In this document: in pieces, positions 1 to 11,825 of the stretch
How positions within the stretch are numbered: the first letter of the stretch is position 1
How the letters are laid out: each line of letters opens with the position of its first letter
Origin: Ciborinia camelliae
Taxonomy: Eukaryota > Ascomycota > Leotiomycetes > Helotiales > Sclerotiniaceae
Length of the DNA stretch: 64,000 nt
Assembly: GCA_025890175.1 (NCBI GenBank)
Contig: JANPYM010000014.1
Coordinates: 1,393,637-1,457,636 of the forward strand
Direction: 5' to 3'
The notes under the pieces: model-generated
The model's input: only the letters and a program-made list of their open reading frames with translations
What the model was told of the DNA's origin: nothing
The model's database searches: none
Program-made: the position numbers and the translations under genes

Positions 1-916
1 GATCAGTCTCCATTATTACCAAACCAAAAGCATCCGTTACCTATGATTATTTTATTAATAATTGAATAAACCCATTTTTGTATCATCCACCCCATCCACC
101 CTTCCGCCCTTCCAACCATCCAACCATCCAAGCAAGTTTCAGCACAATCCCACTAACAAACCTATAAGCGAATACATTTTCCTCGAGAACACTCGGTCCA
201 TCCCAACAATCCATGATATCTTTCTTTCGTCTTCCTCCACATCAACTTTTTAAACTTCACTTTAAACACATCACTCACTCTCTACCTCTTTGTGCATCAT
301 CATTTATTATCGCACGCATGTTAGTTAGTATCTCTTCTTTTGTATTAATGAAGGTTTGTACATTGAAACGGAACTCTTAAATCAAACAATTATCAACAGA
401 GCCTTCCTTTTCTCACGAGAACCCTCCTTTCACCCAAGTTCAGTTCAGTCCCGTTTACTACGAAATCCTACCAAGCTTTAATACAGGCACAATCAGTCTC
501 AGCAGCAGCATCCTTCACTGTCAAAGGACTTTGTGCTTCACAGGACGACCGAACCCCCATCGGATCATCAATCCTTCCTTCAATTCAATCGAAGCATCCA
601 ATTTTAATAGATCTCATCCTCTCGACCAAAGGAATTTTGACATCTCTTCCGACCCTGCCAACACAGTCTTTACGAACGATCAAAAATCTTTTAGGCGGTC
701 ATACTATCTACCCTCTCGATACATATTGTCAATTTTCTGCTCTCGATATCAGAACTTGTTATCTTGGTTTGCCCAGGTGTCGCGAATACTATTAGCGTTG
801 AAAATCGGTATCAAGACAAATCGATAGGAAGAGAACTAACTACATTCGGAACCATACCAAATCTGCCACCTCTCGGATTAGAAGCGAGAGGTTTTTTGCA
901 GAAGGGATAATCTATA
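1..916. other. 5' flank and long leader of the Puf gene
   Basis: No gene is supported here. The stretch is rich in C and T, with CCATCC-type runs around 90-130, as expected of the promoter and 5' leader of the gene beginning at 917. Several short open frames exist (for example 62-253) but none resembles a protein, and the one beginning near 531 has no ATG. A leader of several hundred bases with upstream ATGs would fit a translationally controlled regulator, but the transcription start cannot be placed from sequence. Confidence 0.5.
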
Positions 917-3900
917 ATGTCAAATAAGAGATCTGAACATCTCAATCTTGGCCATTTACCTACGCCAGCAGTTGGGTTCCCTCGTTCGGGCCCATCAACT
1001 GCCAATACATCCCCCACAGAAGCTTCCATAGGAGGTGCCCCCTTGAGATCACCTTTTGGTCTTTCGTCCTTAAACTCCTCGGGCAAAATGGCCAGTAACA
1101 CGCGGTCGGGAGCTGGCTCTCCCTCGCATGAGCTCGCAGCTGGAGCAAGTGTCAACAGCGCCAGTAGAATATATCCAAAAAGGTACGAGTCGTCCACCCA
1201 TCTCTTATCATGAGATCATCATGCCCCTATCTATTGCCACGAGTCATAGCTGATAATCGCTTACAGGGCACGAGAGATCCAAGCCCAAGAAGGCTATAGT
1301 ACCGGCAATCCATGGGGACCCCCAACTAGTGGCAATTCTACCCCACTTCGAGAAACCATACCAGAGTCTCCTACGGATGGCTTTCCAGATTTTGCCCAGT
1401 TGCCAATGGCAGAAACAACGCCAGCACGACGAGCTCGTGCTGGCACAGTCCCATCTCGATTTTCGCCCGGAGGAGCTCTGAATTCAGTTCCAAGTTTGGC
1501 TAGTTTGGCGAAGACATCAAGACCAACACCATCACAGAGTCCATTCAAGTCTCCATCGCCGAACCTCGGTGATATGACTGACCCGTCTACTAGTATTGGA
1601 CTGTTAAATCGATTACGTTCGGGTTCTACTCCTCAAAAATCTATTTATAATACTTCGCCATTTGGTCACTCTCTCTTCACTCCAAGTTGGGGCATACCCT
1701 CGGGCCGTGATCGGACCTCGACGTTGCAGAGTATTGCCAGCCAATCCTCCAACGGACCCAGTTCACCCGCTCAATCTTCATTCTCAAGGGAAGGAAACAA
1801 TGATCATGAAATCAGAACTCTTGATTATCTGGGCCTTGTGGATCAAGAGCCTCCTCGATCGCAATTGGTGAACCCATTCTTGGCCAATCTCGTTGAATCA
1901 AACAGACAATCAAATCGTTTCCGCTCTTACTCTGTCAATGCAAAGGAGAAGTATGCCGAAGATGAGGAGGCTGATGAATATGGTTCGGGTAGCATGACCC
2001 CATACGAGCATCAACAAACCCAATTACAGATTCAAATGGCCGCAACTAATGCTGCGATCCAACAACACAACCTTCAAGTTCAACAATTGGCCAGCCAAGC
2101 ATCTTCAAGCAGACCAAGAGCCAGAACTGCCGGCATTCTCGATTCACCAAATACATCACGATTACTTCGTGACTATTATCCTTCAGCGTCTCGTCTTGGT
2201 AATACGATTACTGCGTCGGAGCTGAGAGAGGCGGAAGAATTCGCAGGTCTTCCGGAAGCTGTTGCGGCTATGAGCCTAGGACGTGACAACGGTCGAAATG
2301 AACACCTCGCTCCCAATGACAATTTGGAGGGACCGACTAGTGCTCTTTGGCTCGGAAGCATTCCATCATCAACAACCACCTCTACTCTTACAGAAATGTT
2401 CAAATCCCATGGTCCAGTTCAGTCCGCAAGGGTTCTTACGCACAAGAACTGCGGCTTTGTTAACTTTGAACGAATTGAAAGTGCTATCTCAGCAAAGGCG
2501 ATGATGCATGGAAAGGAAATCTTCCCAGGGGCAGGACCAGTTAGAATCAACTTTGCCAAACCTGTATCTCCTGCAACGACCCCAGGTCCTGACGGAGCAT
2601 TCCCTTCACCAAGCCCAGATCCATTCTCCCAAGGCTTGGACTTGGGTGAAAATGCGACTGATGGCAATGGTGCCCTTGGAGCCATCTCAAGACCTGAAAC
2701 TACTGAACCTCCTTCGCCAAGACTTCGAGACATCAGGAATGATATTTTGAATATTGTTACTGAGTTTGGAGCCACCGCGAATGACAGTGTTAAGATTGCC
2801 CAAAGCCTGCAATCATCCATCTCATATGACAACTGGCAGTCTGAGATTCCAGCAATTCCAGAACCAAGTCACAATAGACTTCACGATGCTCCTAAGCTCA
2901 GAGATATTAGAAAACGCATTGACAACCAAACTTGGTCACCCGCTGAGATTGAAGCTATTGCCATGGAAATGCTTGAGGAAGTCGCCGAGTTGTCATCCGA
3001 CTACCTTGGAAATACCGTTGTCCAGAAATTATTCGAACATTGCTCTGATGATACTAGAGATCTTATGCTTGAGCGAATTGCTCCTCATATGTCAGAGATC
3101 GGTGTTCACAAGAATGGTACTTGGGCTGCACAGAAGATCATCGACGTTTGCAAAACCCCCAGACAGATCACTATGATAGTTCAGAATCTCGCGCCATATA
3201 CCGTGCCGCTGTTCCTTGATCAATATGGAAATTACGTTTTGCAATGCTGCTTGAAGTTTGGTTCCCCTTACAACGATTTCATATTTGAGGCCATGCTTAG
3301 CAAAATGAAGCCTATTTCTGAAGGACGATATGGTGCCAGGGCTATGCGAGCTTGTCTTGAAAGTCACCATTCCACCAAGGATCAACAACGAATGTTGGCA
3401 GCTGCTATTGCGTTACACAGTGTTCAATTGGCTACAAATGCCAACGGTGCTTTACTTTTGACTTGGTTTTTGGATACTTGTACATTCCCACAACGTCGAT
3501 CAGTTCTTGCACCTCAACTAGTACCGCACTTGGTCCACCTTTGCAAGCACAAGGTAGCATATCTCACAGTGCTCAAGGTTATCAACCAAAAGTCAGAGTC
3601 TGATGCTCGCGACCAAATCTTTCAGGCATTGTTCTTTTCACAAAATGACGAAACTCTTGAGGCCATTTTATCCGATCAAGCTTGTGGTGCTACCTTGATC
3701 TTCAAAGTACTCACCACTCCATTTTTTGATGAGTCCATTCGAAGCAAGGTGGTTGAGAACGTCCGAAATGTTCTCATTCGTCTCAAGGCGCAACCGCCAC
3801 AAGGTTATAAGCGTTTGATGGATGAGGTTGGATTGTCAACTCGTAACGGTAGTGCCGGACCAAGCAGAGAGCAGAGTCAACAACAATTGAGTGATCGTCC

Positions 3901-4523
3901 ACGACCTGGATCACAACAAAGTCAAGCCAATGGTCAACATATGACTCAATCACAATATGGTGCCAATCAATATTATCCGCAGATGCAACAAAATGCCCAA
4001 ATGCAACAAAACCCGTATGATATGAATATGGGCATGCAACGAACTGACAGCGTTGATTCTAATGCCACGCCTTATCAACAATTTGCACTCACAAGTTCGA
4101 TGTTCCCACAATCTACCAACATGATGCAACAAATGAATATGCAACAGATGCAATACCAAAACATGGCACGAGCTACTCCTCCTTTGAACAACTTTTATCC
4201 TGCCATGCAATCAGGATTTGGAGGTTTCGGTAGTCCACAAATGGCGGATCAATATCGAGGAATGCAAAATGCTAGCCCCATCCAGCCACCATCTCAGCAA
4301 ATGAGCCCTAGCTCAATGCTTGGACAAAGCTCATTTGGACCTCCCGGTTTCAATAATGCGGGAATGGGCATGGGAGGATATGGTTACAATGGCGGTGTGC
4401 CTGTCAATGGCATGCAAAACATGCCATATGTGCAACAAGATCAGGCCAACAGTCGACGTGGAAGAGTAAGTTGAATCTCTTCTCTAGTGAAACGTACAAT
4501 GCTAATCTTCGTAACAGAGATAA
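917..4523 (+). CDS. RRM and Pumilio-repeat (Puf) RNA-binding protein, Jsn1/Puf2-like
   Basis: Predicted cytoplasmic regulator that binds 3' UTRs and controls mRNA stability, translation or localisation. Exons 917-1182, 1267-4465 and 4518-4523 join in frame to 1156 residues; the last exon adds only an Arg codon and the stop, with a TGCTAAT branch point before it. A long Ser/Pro-rich N-terminus is followed by an RRM at about 447-521 (ALWLGSIPS as RNP2-like strand, CGFVNF as RNP1-like strand) and a PUM-HD at about 632-945 with recognisable helical repeats such as YLGNTVVQKLFEHC and YGNYVLQCCLKFG. The C-terminus (950-1156) is rich in Gln, Met and Asn and looks prion-like. RRM plus PUM-HD is the layout of yeast Jsn1/Puf1 and Puf2, which is the basis of the call; the exact orthologue is not settled. 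Confidence 0.93.
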
Positions 4524-6385
4524 ATGCACATATTCAAAGTAATTTACCGACTTGGCCGCTGGATTTCGCTACGTCTCAATTTTCTATACGGCGAAAGTGG
4601 GATCAATCATGATTGCTTCTACTTCTTGTCTAACTTTGCTGCGGGGGCATACTTGACTTTATTGTTTTCAAAAGTTTCATGGCGTTTGGTACAATGAAGA
4701 TCTGTCTTTCTTTTTCTCTACTTTACGAACGATCAACCACTTTTCTAGCCTTTATGGCAATCGTCAAATTTGGTGAAGGCCGATGATTTTGCCCCGGAGA
4801 CCAAAATCATTTTCGGTTAGCAACCAGTTTTATGTTCATGTACACAAGAATATACCTTTCATGCCCATGAAAGATTCATGGGGATGAAAGTTTCTCGGCG
4901 GTATTTCTTTCTTTTAGTTCTTGGCTGTCATGCAAACTTTAGGGTTTGGGCAGACAATGTAGCGACTGATTATTTCTTCTACGATGGATGAATGAGTCAT
5001 GAGTGGGTGGGAAGGAAGGGAGGTTTTTTGGGCGATCCGATGGATGGATAGTCTGAAGATAAGCTGGGGGGATGAGGGTAACTTGGACTGCAATGTACAT
5101 TTTATCTAGAGAGTTATGGGGAGGTGGAAAACCTATTTCTTCTAATTTAACTCGAAGAAAATAACAGCAGATGGGAGACCTGGAGTTGACCCTTATGGGG
5201 TTCTGGCAAGGTCTCCCATCATCTATCTAGCTAAAGAGAGACTTGATAGACGGCACCTAGGACTTGCTACCTCGCTAACTGGAAATGAAAGACAAAGATG
5301 AAGATGTTACACATGAAGCTGGCGACGCTAGGATTTGGTATGGTGGGATGGGGTGGGGTGGCGCATTCACGGGCGTGGAATGGTTGTTAAGAAATTTTTT
5401 CCCAAAAAAACACCAACTCAAGATAACTATAAAGTGTATTGTATGAATTTATAACCGATTTTTGGATCATTCTTTTGTGTGAGTGAGTGAGTGAGTGAGT
5501 GAGTGAATGGAACTGGCACTTTGTATACCTAATTATCATGGTGAAGTACAGCGCTTTAGTTGTTTATTCAACTCGATATTTTTAATCTTGCAGTTGGGTC
5601 GAGGTCGAGTGGTAAAAGGTGGTGAATATGGAATGATGAAATGAAATATGGAATATGGAATTGGGGGGGGAAGGGGGAGAGGGGTGCTATCAAGCAAGTA
5701 CTTTCGTGAAGGGAAGTTAATGGTTGAGAAACTTAAAGAAAGAGAATATATATATTTTTAATGGCTGGTCTCAGGTCTGCTTGCTATTGCTGATTGATAT
5801 ATATATCTATGGTGTTGATATTGATATGTATATGTATATAATTGGTTTGATATAGGAGGAGGGAAGGGAAGGAGGAAGGAAGGAAAGAAGGAAGATGAAT
5901 TGTTCTGTTATAGATAAGTACCTAGGTATGGAAGGGAAGGGAAGTCACGCTTATCTAGTTACCTAGGTATTGAAAGAAAGAATGGAGAATGGATGGAATA
6001 CCTAGGTACCTGTAGACATGTAGCCACACCCACCCAGCACCAGCCATATATATACAGTACCCATCCCCGCATTGACCGCGAACGCGGGTTTCTTACCTAC
6101 CTATTCATTCATTCGGTCGAAGAAAGGTGCAACATACAGATGGGAAGAAGAGAGGAAATAGCTACTTAGGAAGAAAGAAGGAGATGTTCATTTCGAGGCT
6201 ACCTATTTGTTATCGTGATGATATTCTGTTATTGATGGGATTTTGAATAGTTACCTAGTTGTTCGATTTATTTTCGGGGAAAGAAAGACCTCGAACTGAC
6301 GAGAACCTCTCTGACGAGAAGATGCAAAGATCCAATCGCGTGACCCTCGTCTTCATACGCGTGGCACTTATTTAGTTATCTAAAC
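4524..6385. other. Intergenic region, purine-rich 3' flank of the Puf gene
   Basis: No gene seen. The plus strand is G/A-rich, with (GAGT)n at about 5481-5505, several GGAAGG-type runs (5640-5690 and 5855-5900), and TACCTAGGTA palindromes near 5920-6010. The end of the region supplies the promoter of the weak locus starting at 6386. Confidence 0.5.
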
Positions 6386-7163
6386 ATGGCGTCGAAAAGA
6401 TCACGTTCGGAAATGGAAGAGGAAGAATGCGAGAAAAAGTATCAAGCCATCACTCTTATACGGGCAGCTGCAAAAGCGGCCTCGGAAACCGTGGCTCGGG
6501 ATGAGTTTGCGAGGGTCTTTACGGAAGCGGAATGGATCATCGCGAGACATTTGGAGAAAAAGAAACCGAGGAATTCTTCGGGAGATGAACAGAGGCAATC
6601 GGGTTCGATCAGCGAAGGTTCTTCTTCTGTAGTTGGGAGAAATCCAGAGCAGAATGGTCAACGTGGGTCTTCGTCGCTTGACCACAATCTCCTGGAACTC
6701 GGAGATATAGGTAGGTAGGAATGATACTCCAAGTTCCCAGGCACTACCCGCTTGGTATGAGGGAAATGCATCTTGGCCGTTGAAAGGCAGGCGGCGAGGC
6801 CCGAAGCCGAGGGAGAACACTCAAGATGGTCTGTCGTCTATGGAGGGAGATATAGCGCAGTCATCACATACTCTTGTGCTAACAATACGGACAGAGATCG
6901 AGGCGGAACGAATCCGTATAGCAACAGGAATCCACCGAAATTTTGACTGGAATCCGCAAACTAATACCTGGATGCAGAGAGGTCTGATGGCTAACCAGGT
7001 GCACGCCACGGTGAAGCCCGGGTCGACAGCCTTTAGAGATGCTACGGCTCGTTGCCATCTCGAGGGTTGGCTTAGCGATGATAGAGGTCGTGCAATGTGG
7101 TCTTACATCTCTTACTTATATCAGAGATGTTATCCCCATCGACGATCCCTATCGCTATTCTGA
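6386..7163 (+). CDS. Uncharacterised two-exon protein (weak model)
   Basis: I do not recognise this protein. An ATG in good context at 6386 opens a 108-codon first exon (MASKRSRSEMEEEE...) of mixed, charged composition that looks coding. A possible intron runs from 6711 (GTAGGT) to 6786 (weak AAG acceptor), after which the frame continues to a stop at 7163 with about 125 more residues, including WNPQTNTWMQRG. GC content is higher than in the flanks. The acceptor is unusual and the end is uncertain: reading could pass by another intron into the open frames at 7266-7700. It could be a young, lineage-restricted or decaying gene. No function is proposed. Confidence 0.35.
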
Positions 7164-7265
7164 CACGTCTCCCCACCAATCCGACGCGCTGTCTCCAGAT
7201 TACATGCAGACTCTCCGATTAGCATGTGAGCACCTAACCAACACATCATGGGAGCTCTGTGAACC

Positions 7266-7700
7266 ATGGAACTTCATGCTGCCCACCCGATACCACGGGA
7301 GAAACCACGGGGGCCCGACGCGCGGCGTTGGTTCCCACGAAGCCGAGCGCATCAGGGAATCCTGCAGCCTGTCCAGACGATCGCCCCGCACAAATTCCTC
7401 CCGCCCCGTCCGATCCCGTGCCGAAAATTCTCCTCCTACGATCTTCCGTCCGCGGACACGCTTACGCTCACGCTCACGCGCTTCCGCTTCGTCTACCATC
7501 CGTGCGGTCTCCTGGTCGCGGATGCCTTTCCGGGCGGTGGGTACACCCCTCCTATGTTCCGCGGCGAGGACCATCTCGATGTCGCCTGGTTTTATAAACA
7601 TAGTGGCATCTGGCTCGATCGGGAGGCGCGCGTGGGTCCCATCGAACCTCAACCGAATATCGGAATCTTGGCGAGAAATGGGGGGATCGTTGGTGGTTGA
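7266..7700 (+). CDS. Uncharacterised 144-codon open frame, perhaps the 3' part of the preceding locus
   Basis: An open frame begins at an ACCATGG context and ends at 7700. Its second half (for example GEDHLDVAWFYKHSGIWLD) has a natural amino-acid mix including Trp. It lies in the same frame as the exon ending at 7163, separated by three in-frame stops, so either an intron between about 7065 and 7265 joins the two or a gene has been broken. Overlapping open frames exist here on the plus strand in another frame (7039-7788) and on the minus strand (7200-7718), which is expected in a GC-rich island and makes the coding strand uncertain. Confidence 0.25.
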   Translation: MELHAAHPIPREKPRGPDARRWFPRSRAHQGILQPVQTIAPHKFLPPRPIPCRKFSSYDLPSADTLTLTLTRFRFVYHPCGLLVADAFPGGGYTPPMFRGEDHLDVAWFYKHSGIWLDREARVGPIEPQPNIGILARNGGIVGG

Positions 7701-7788
7701 TAGCCCTTTTATTTCCAAGGAGAGGCTGCAGATGAGAGGGATTCAAATGGCTTTTGCGGAGGGATTGCTGTCTGCGAGGAGGATATGA

Positions 7789-10700
7789 TGTATGAAATAT
7801 GAAATATCAAAATGAAATATGAACATGAATATAAATATAATCTTCGAATATATAAATAAAATATAGAAACCCCATCACTCAACTTATCTAATAATCCCAT
7901 TCAAATCTTGGAATCTCTCAAACACATTATAATTGGATCTATCTGAAAATCCTTCTCATTCCCCTCTTTTCTTCCTTCCCTTCTTCTTTGCTTTCTATTG
8001 AATTATTGATAATTGGATATTATATTATATTGTATCTACACTATATATATTGTATCTATCTATCTATATTTAAAAAAGTAATTTTAATTAAAAAGAAATC
8101 TAATTGTGAATCTAAGTTAAATTTTTAGAAGAAAAGGAGAAAAGGAGAAGAGAAGAAATATAATTTGGATTGAAGACTTATTTTTGGGTTTTTTTTCTGG
8201 TAGAAGAAGATGAAAGAGGATAGGATAGAATAGAAGAGGTCAGAATAGAAGAGGTCAGAATAGAAGAGGAGCTGTACTGTAAGCACGAAAATAAACTGGA
8301 AGCTGGAAGATGGAAGATGGAGGTTGAGGCTGAGGTTGAATGGATGGATAAATGTCTCACTTCTACCTTGGGTGAAATCTGAGAGTAAGTACTTAGAAGT
8401 AAGGCAAGGCTTTGATGGGGGAAGGAGGGGGGGAGGAGGGGAGGGGAAAGAAAAATGGTATCGGATTCGTATCTCCGGAAAGTGTTGATAGGGAGGTTTA
8501 TGAATATGTATATGGATATGAATGTGTATATAAATAAAATTAGACAGCTATAGAATAGATAGAATAGATTTGATTAGAACAGACTAGCTATATACTATAA
8601 TATAACATGATATACCATCAAACCTCTGTTTTTTTATACGTATATATATATATATACATATTTTTCTCCAACCTGGGGTTCGGGTTCGGATTCGGATTCC
8701 GTGGTCCTGATTGACGTCCTCCAATTCGACTTGTAGAGGGTGTAGAGGGTGTAGAGGGAGGAAGGGAGGAAGGGAACCCATTTACTCACTTTTTCTTTTT
8801 CGCACAGTACACGTGATGGATGTGGTGGGATGGGATGGGGTGGGATGAGGTGAGATGGGAGGGTTACAATACCTTAGCTCAACCCGACGGTATGGTATGG
8901 TATGGTGTTGATGGCATCATTGCATTACGCATTGCGGATTACGCGTTGCAAGTTGTGCATGGAAGGAAGGGAAGGAGAATATCTCACTCACTCACTAATG
9001 ATAGTCCAGTGATATGATAATATCCATTGATAATGACACTCCAGTCTCAATATTACATACAGGACAGTAGCATTTACTGTATCGCTTCGCCTAATTTTAA
9101 GTAACAAGTAACATATAATTATACTAGGTAGGTATAGATTTTTTCATAAGGCTGAAAAATATCTATCTATCTATATAGGTAGGGTTACCTTGAGTTGATA
9201 GGTAGGATTATTTAATCCCGGTCAATTTTTCCTTCCGAATATATTATATCGTGATTAGATTGGATTAGGTTGGGTTCTCAAAGAACCTTAAGAAGATGAA
9301 GGTAAAGAAAGGTTCAGCTCCGCAAAGGTCTCGGGAGCTGGTTTGGTTACGAGATAGGTAGATAGGTAGGTTAATGTTGTGAGAAAAGAAAGAGAAAGGG
9401 AAAAGCCTCCACATACAGATTTTGGTTTCGCCAAGCACCAATTGGTGATGAGATAGATGTGTGGATGTGAGGATGTCGCATCCAGGCAGATGGATAATGG
9501 ATGCGAGAGACAGAGACAGAGACAAAGAGAGAGAGAGAGAGAGAGAGAGACATGGTGTGTCAAGACATTTGGTTTTGGAGAGGGAATATTGGAGAAGGTT
9601 GAAGGTTTGTTTGTTTGTTTGCTTGTTTGGAAAAAAGTATGGTTAGGTAAGGTGAGGTAAGTAAGGTAAGGAAGGTAAGCTAAGGTTATGGTACGTAAGC
9701 TTATTTCCGATGTAATGGCCATTATGGATCTACTAATGGTTAATCAACACAGCATCGCGTCGCGTCATGAAAATCCGGTATTCGGATACTGGCATTGATC
9801 ATTGGATTAGGGCTTATATCTGGAGGGAGTGATACGTAAGGTTATGTAGGCATATATGTATGATTTAGCGTCGTGCAAGCACTCGAATCGCCTGCAAACA
9901 TAGCATAGCATAGCATAGCCAGCCTTATTTCTCATGTCATACATACATCACATCACATCACATCACCATACCTCGCACGACGTCGTACTAGGTACGTATT
10001 ATACATACTCTTGGTATGCGGACCCGTCTCACGGAATTCATACTCTTTCTACATACGATTTTCTTGTGTCGCCTTCTCAGCTGTGATTCTGTGATTCTTG
10101 GATGAAGCCATCATGCGATACGAGTCACGAGTCGGCTGAGAAACTGTGCAGAGCCTTAGTTCTGCTCTCCCGATCGTAGTTCTTCGTATATCCAAATGTA
10201 TGGATGGATGGGTGTATATTTTTATGTAATATCCGGTGAGGTGAGGAGCTTCCGAAAGCTTATTTTCTTTCCAGCCAACCCGATCCCAAAGTTTCTACTG
10301 GCGTTTCCTGCAAGCCTATTCTAAGATTCTAACATTCTAAGCCTCATCTCTCATCAGAGATCGACCTGACTGAGACTCTTCGTATGTAGAGGTCAAGTGA
10401 CATCGCAGCTGAAAAAAAAAACATCATCATAGTTGAATGATGAGTGAAGCTGGAGTCTGAGGCTGTGACGGGAGATTTTGAGGTTGAGGTTCAGCAAACT
10501 CGCTCATGAGATGGTCACTGCATTCGTATACGATAGTTGGGTAGGGAGCGAGGGAGGATATTTTTGCTGAGCTTTGTTTCGGATACTTGCTGGCGGGTGA
10601 GAATGAGCGGCGTGAGAATATCATTTGTTTGTTTCTATAGCTTTTGAATCGACAGGGTGGGTGTTTGTATGTATGTATGTATGTATGTATGTATGTATGA

Positions 10701-10865
10701 ATGAATGGAATGTATGGAATCATGTTAGTTGATGAGACTAAGAAGATGTCGGTGAAACCTCATTGTCGGCTGCGGCTGGCATGGCCTGTCTATAGCTGCT
10801 GCGATATCATATGATATGATATGATACGATACGATATTACAAATTTGTATTATGGGAGAGTCATG
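7789..10865. other. 3-kb low-complexity intergenic region
   Basis: No gene supported. The region holds AT-rich stretches (7800-8100), GAATAGAAGAGGTCA-type repeats at 8225-8270, GGGATGGGG-type purine-rich DNA at 8400-8450 and 8820-8860, a (GA)n tract near 9525-9550, a GGTTTGTTTGTTT-type run near 9600, ATATCATATGATATGATA repeats near 10805-10840 and (GTAT)n at 10666-10699. All short open frames are repeat translations. Confidence 0.55.
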
Positions 10866-10873
10866 TATATAAG
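10866..10873 (+). promoter_or_regulatory. TATA box of the secreted-protein gene
   Basis: TATATAAG lies 150 bp upstream of the ATG at 11023. It is followed by the C/T/A-rich leader (CATCTTCATCTCATC...) typical of strongly expressed fungal genes. The sequence is plain; its function is inferred from position. Confidence 0.6.
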
Positions 10874-11022
10874 GATGAGAAATTCCTTCGATTGTTTAAA
10901 CATCTTCATCTCATCAACTCCAATACAGTTTCTCTTCACACAATATCTGATCTATCAATCTATCTTTACTTACATTTTATCTTTAACCCCAACACTTCCA
11001 ACTCCTTTCCACCACAACCAAA

Positions 11023-11825
11023 ATGCAATTCTCCACCCTCCTCGCCCTCAGCACCTCTCTCGCCCTCACCCACGCACTCCCCTACTCACCCCCCCTCGAA
11101 ACCGCGCTCCTCACCTTCCACGGCGCCACCCCCGACGCCCAATACACGCTCTCCGTCCCCCTAGACGGCAGCGTAACCACGACCCACAATGCACTAAGCA
11201 TCTCCAGCATCTCCACGTCGGGCTTTGACGTGCAGCAAAATTGCCACATCCATGCTGTGGATTCCACACCGACGCTGGTCGAAGGACCGGTCAATACATG
11301 GGTGGTGGGCCCGCCGCAGACCATCGTCGATGTGGCGTGTACGCGGGCCGCGGATAAGAGAGGTGCTGATGGGTTGACCGTCGTGAATATTGAGTTGGAT
11401 GGGGCGGCGGGTGGGGCCGGGGATGCGAAGTATTTTGTTAATGTACCGCTGGGTGGTGGGCCGGTCGTGACTAGTTAGTCTTTTTTTTTTTTGATGTCTC
11501 CTTCCCCTTTCTCCTATCCCTCTCCCCCCCTACTCATGTACTCTTCCTCCTCCTCCTCTCATCCCCATCCCCACCCCCACCTCCCCAAAACCCAAGCAAA
11601 AACTCCCCCAACTCCCCCAACCCCCCCAAGCTAACCCCCGCGCTAACCCCCACCCCCACCCCAGACAACGCGCTCTCCATCTCCCAAGTCCGCTCCACCT
11701 ACCCCAACATACCCGCCTGCACCTTCGAGACCGTCGATTCACCACCGGCTCTCGTCTTGATTGCCCCCGGCGTCTGGAACTTGGGCCCCCCGCAGACCGT
11801 CAAGAGTGTGATGTGTCCTGCCTAA
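11023..11825 (+). CDS. Small secreted protein with a duplicated domain, elicitor-like
   Basis: Two exons, 11023-11473 and 11665-11825, join in frame to 203 residues. The 191-nt intron has a GTTAGT donor, two GCTAAC branch points and a CCCCAG acceptor. Residues 1-19 form a signal peptide (hydrophobic core LLALSTSLAL). The mature protein holds two copies of a domain of about 65 residues. Copy 1 runs YTLSVPLDGSV...NALSIS...VDSTP...WVVGPPQTIVDVAC; copy 2 runs YFVNVPLGGGP...NALSIS...VDSPP...WNLGPPQTVKSVMC. Each copy has two Cys, enough for one disulphide. The second copy is entirely missed if the intron is read through, giving a 151-residue single-domain form. It vaguely recalls secreted hypersensitive-response-inducing proteins of plant-associated fungi, from memory only. 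Secretion is well supported; the role is not. Confidence 0.8.
11474..11664 (+). other. 191-nt intron in the secreted-protein gene
   Basis: The intron is poly-T then C-rich, longer than most introns here, and begins so close to an in-frame TAG (11476-11478) that retaining it gives a tidy shorter protein. The reading frame and domain homology across the junction argue that it is spliced. Confidence 0.75.

Noticed and set aside
7200..7718. Minus-strand frame of 172 codons
   Set aside because: Opposite other open frames in a GC-rich island; no splice, promoter or family evidence favours it.
11023..11478. Secreted protein as a single-exon 151-residue gene
   Set aside because: A good intron joins it in frame to a second copy of the domain, so the stop at 11476 is probably intronic.
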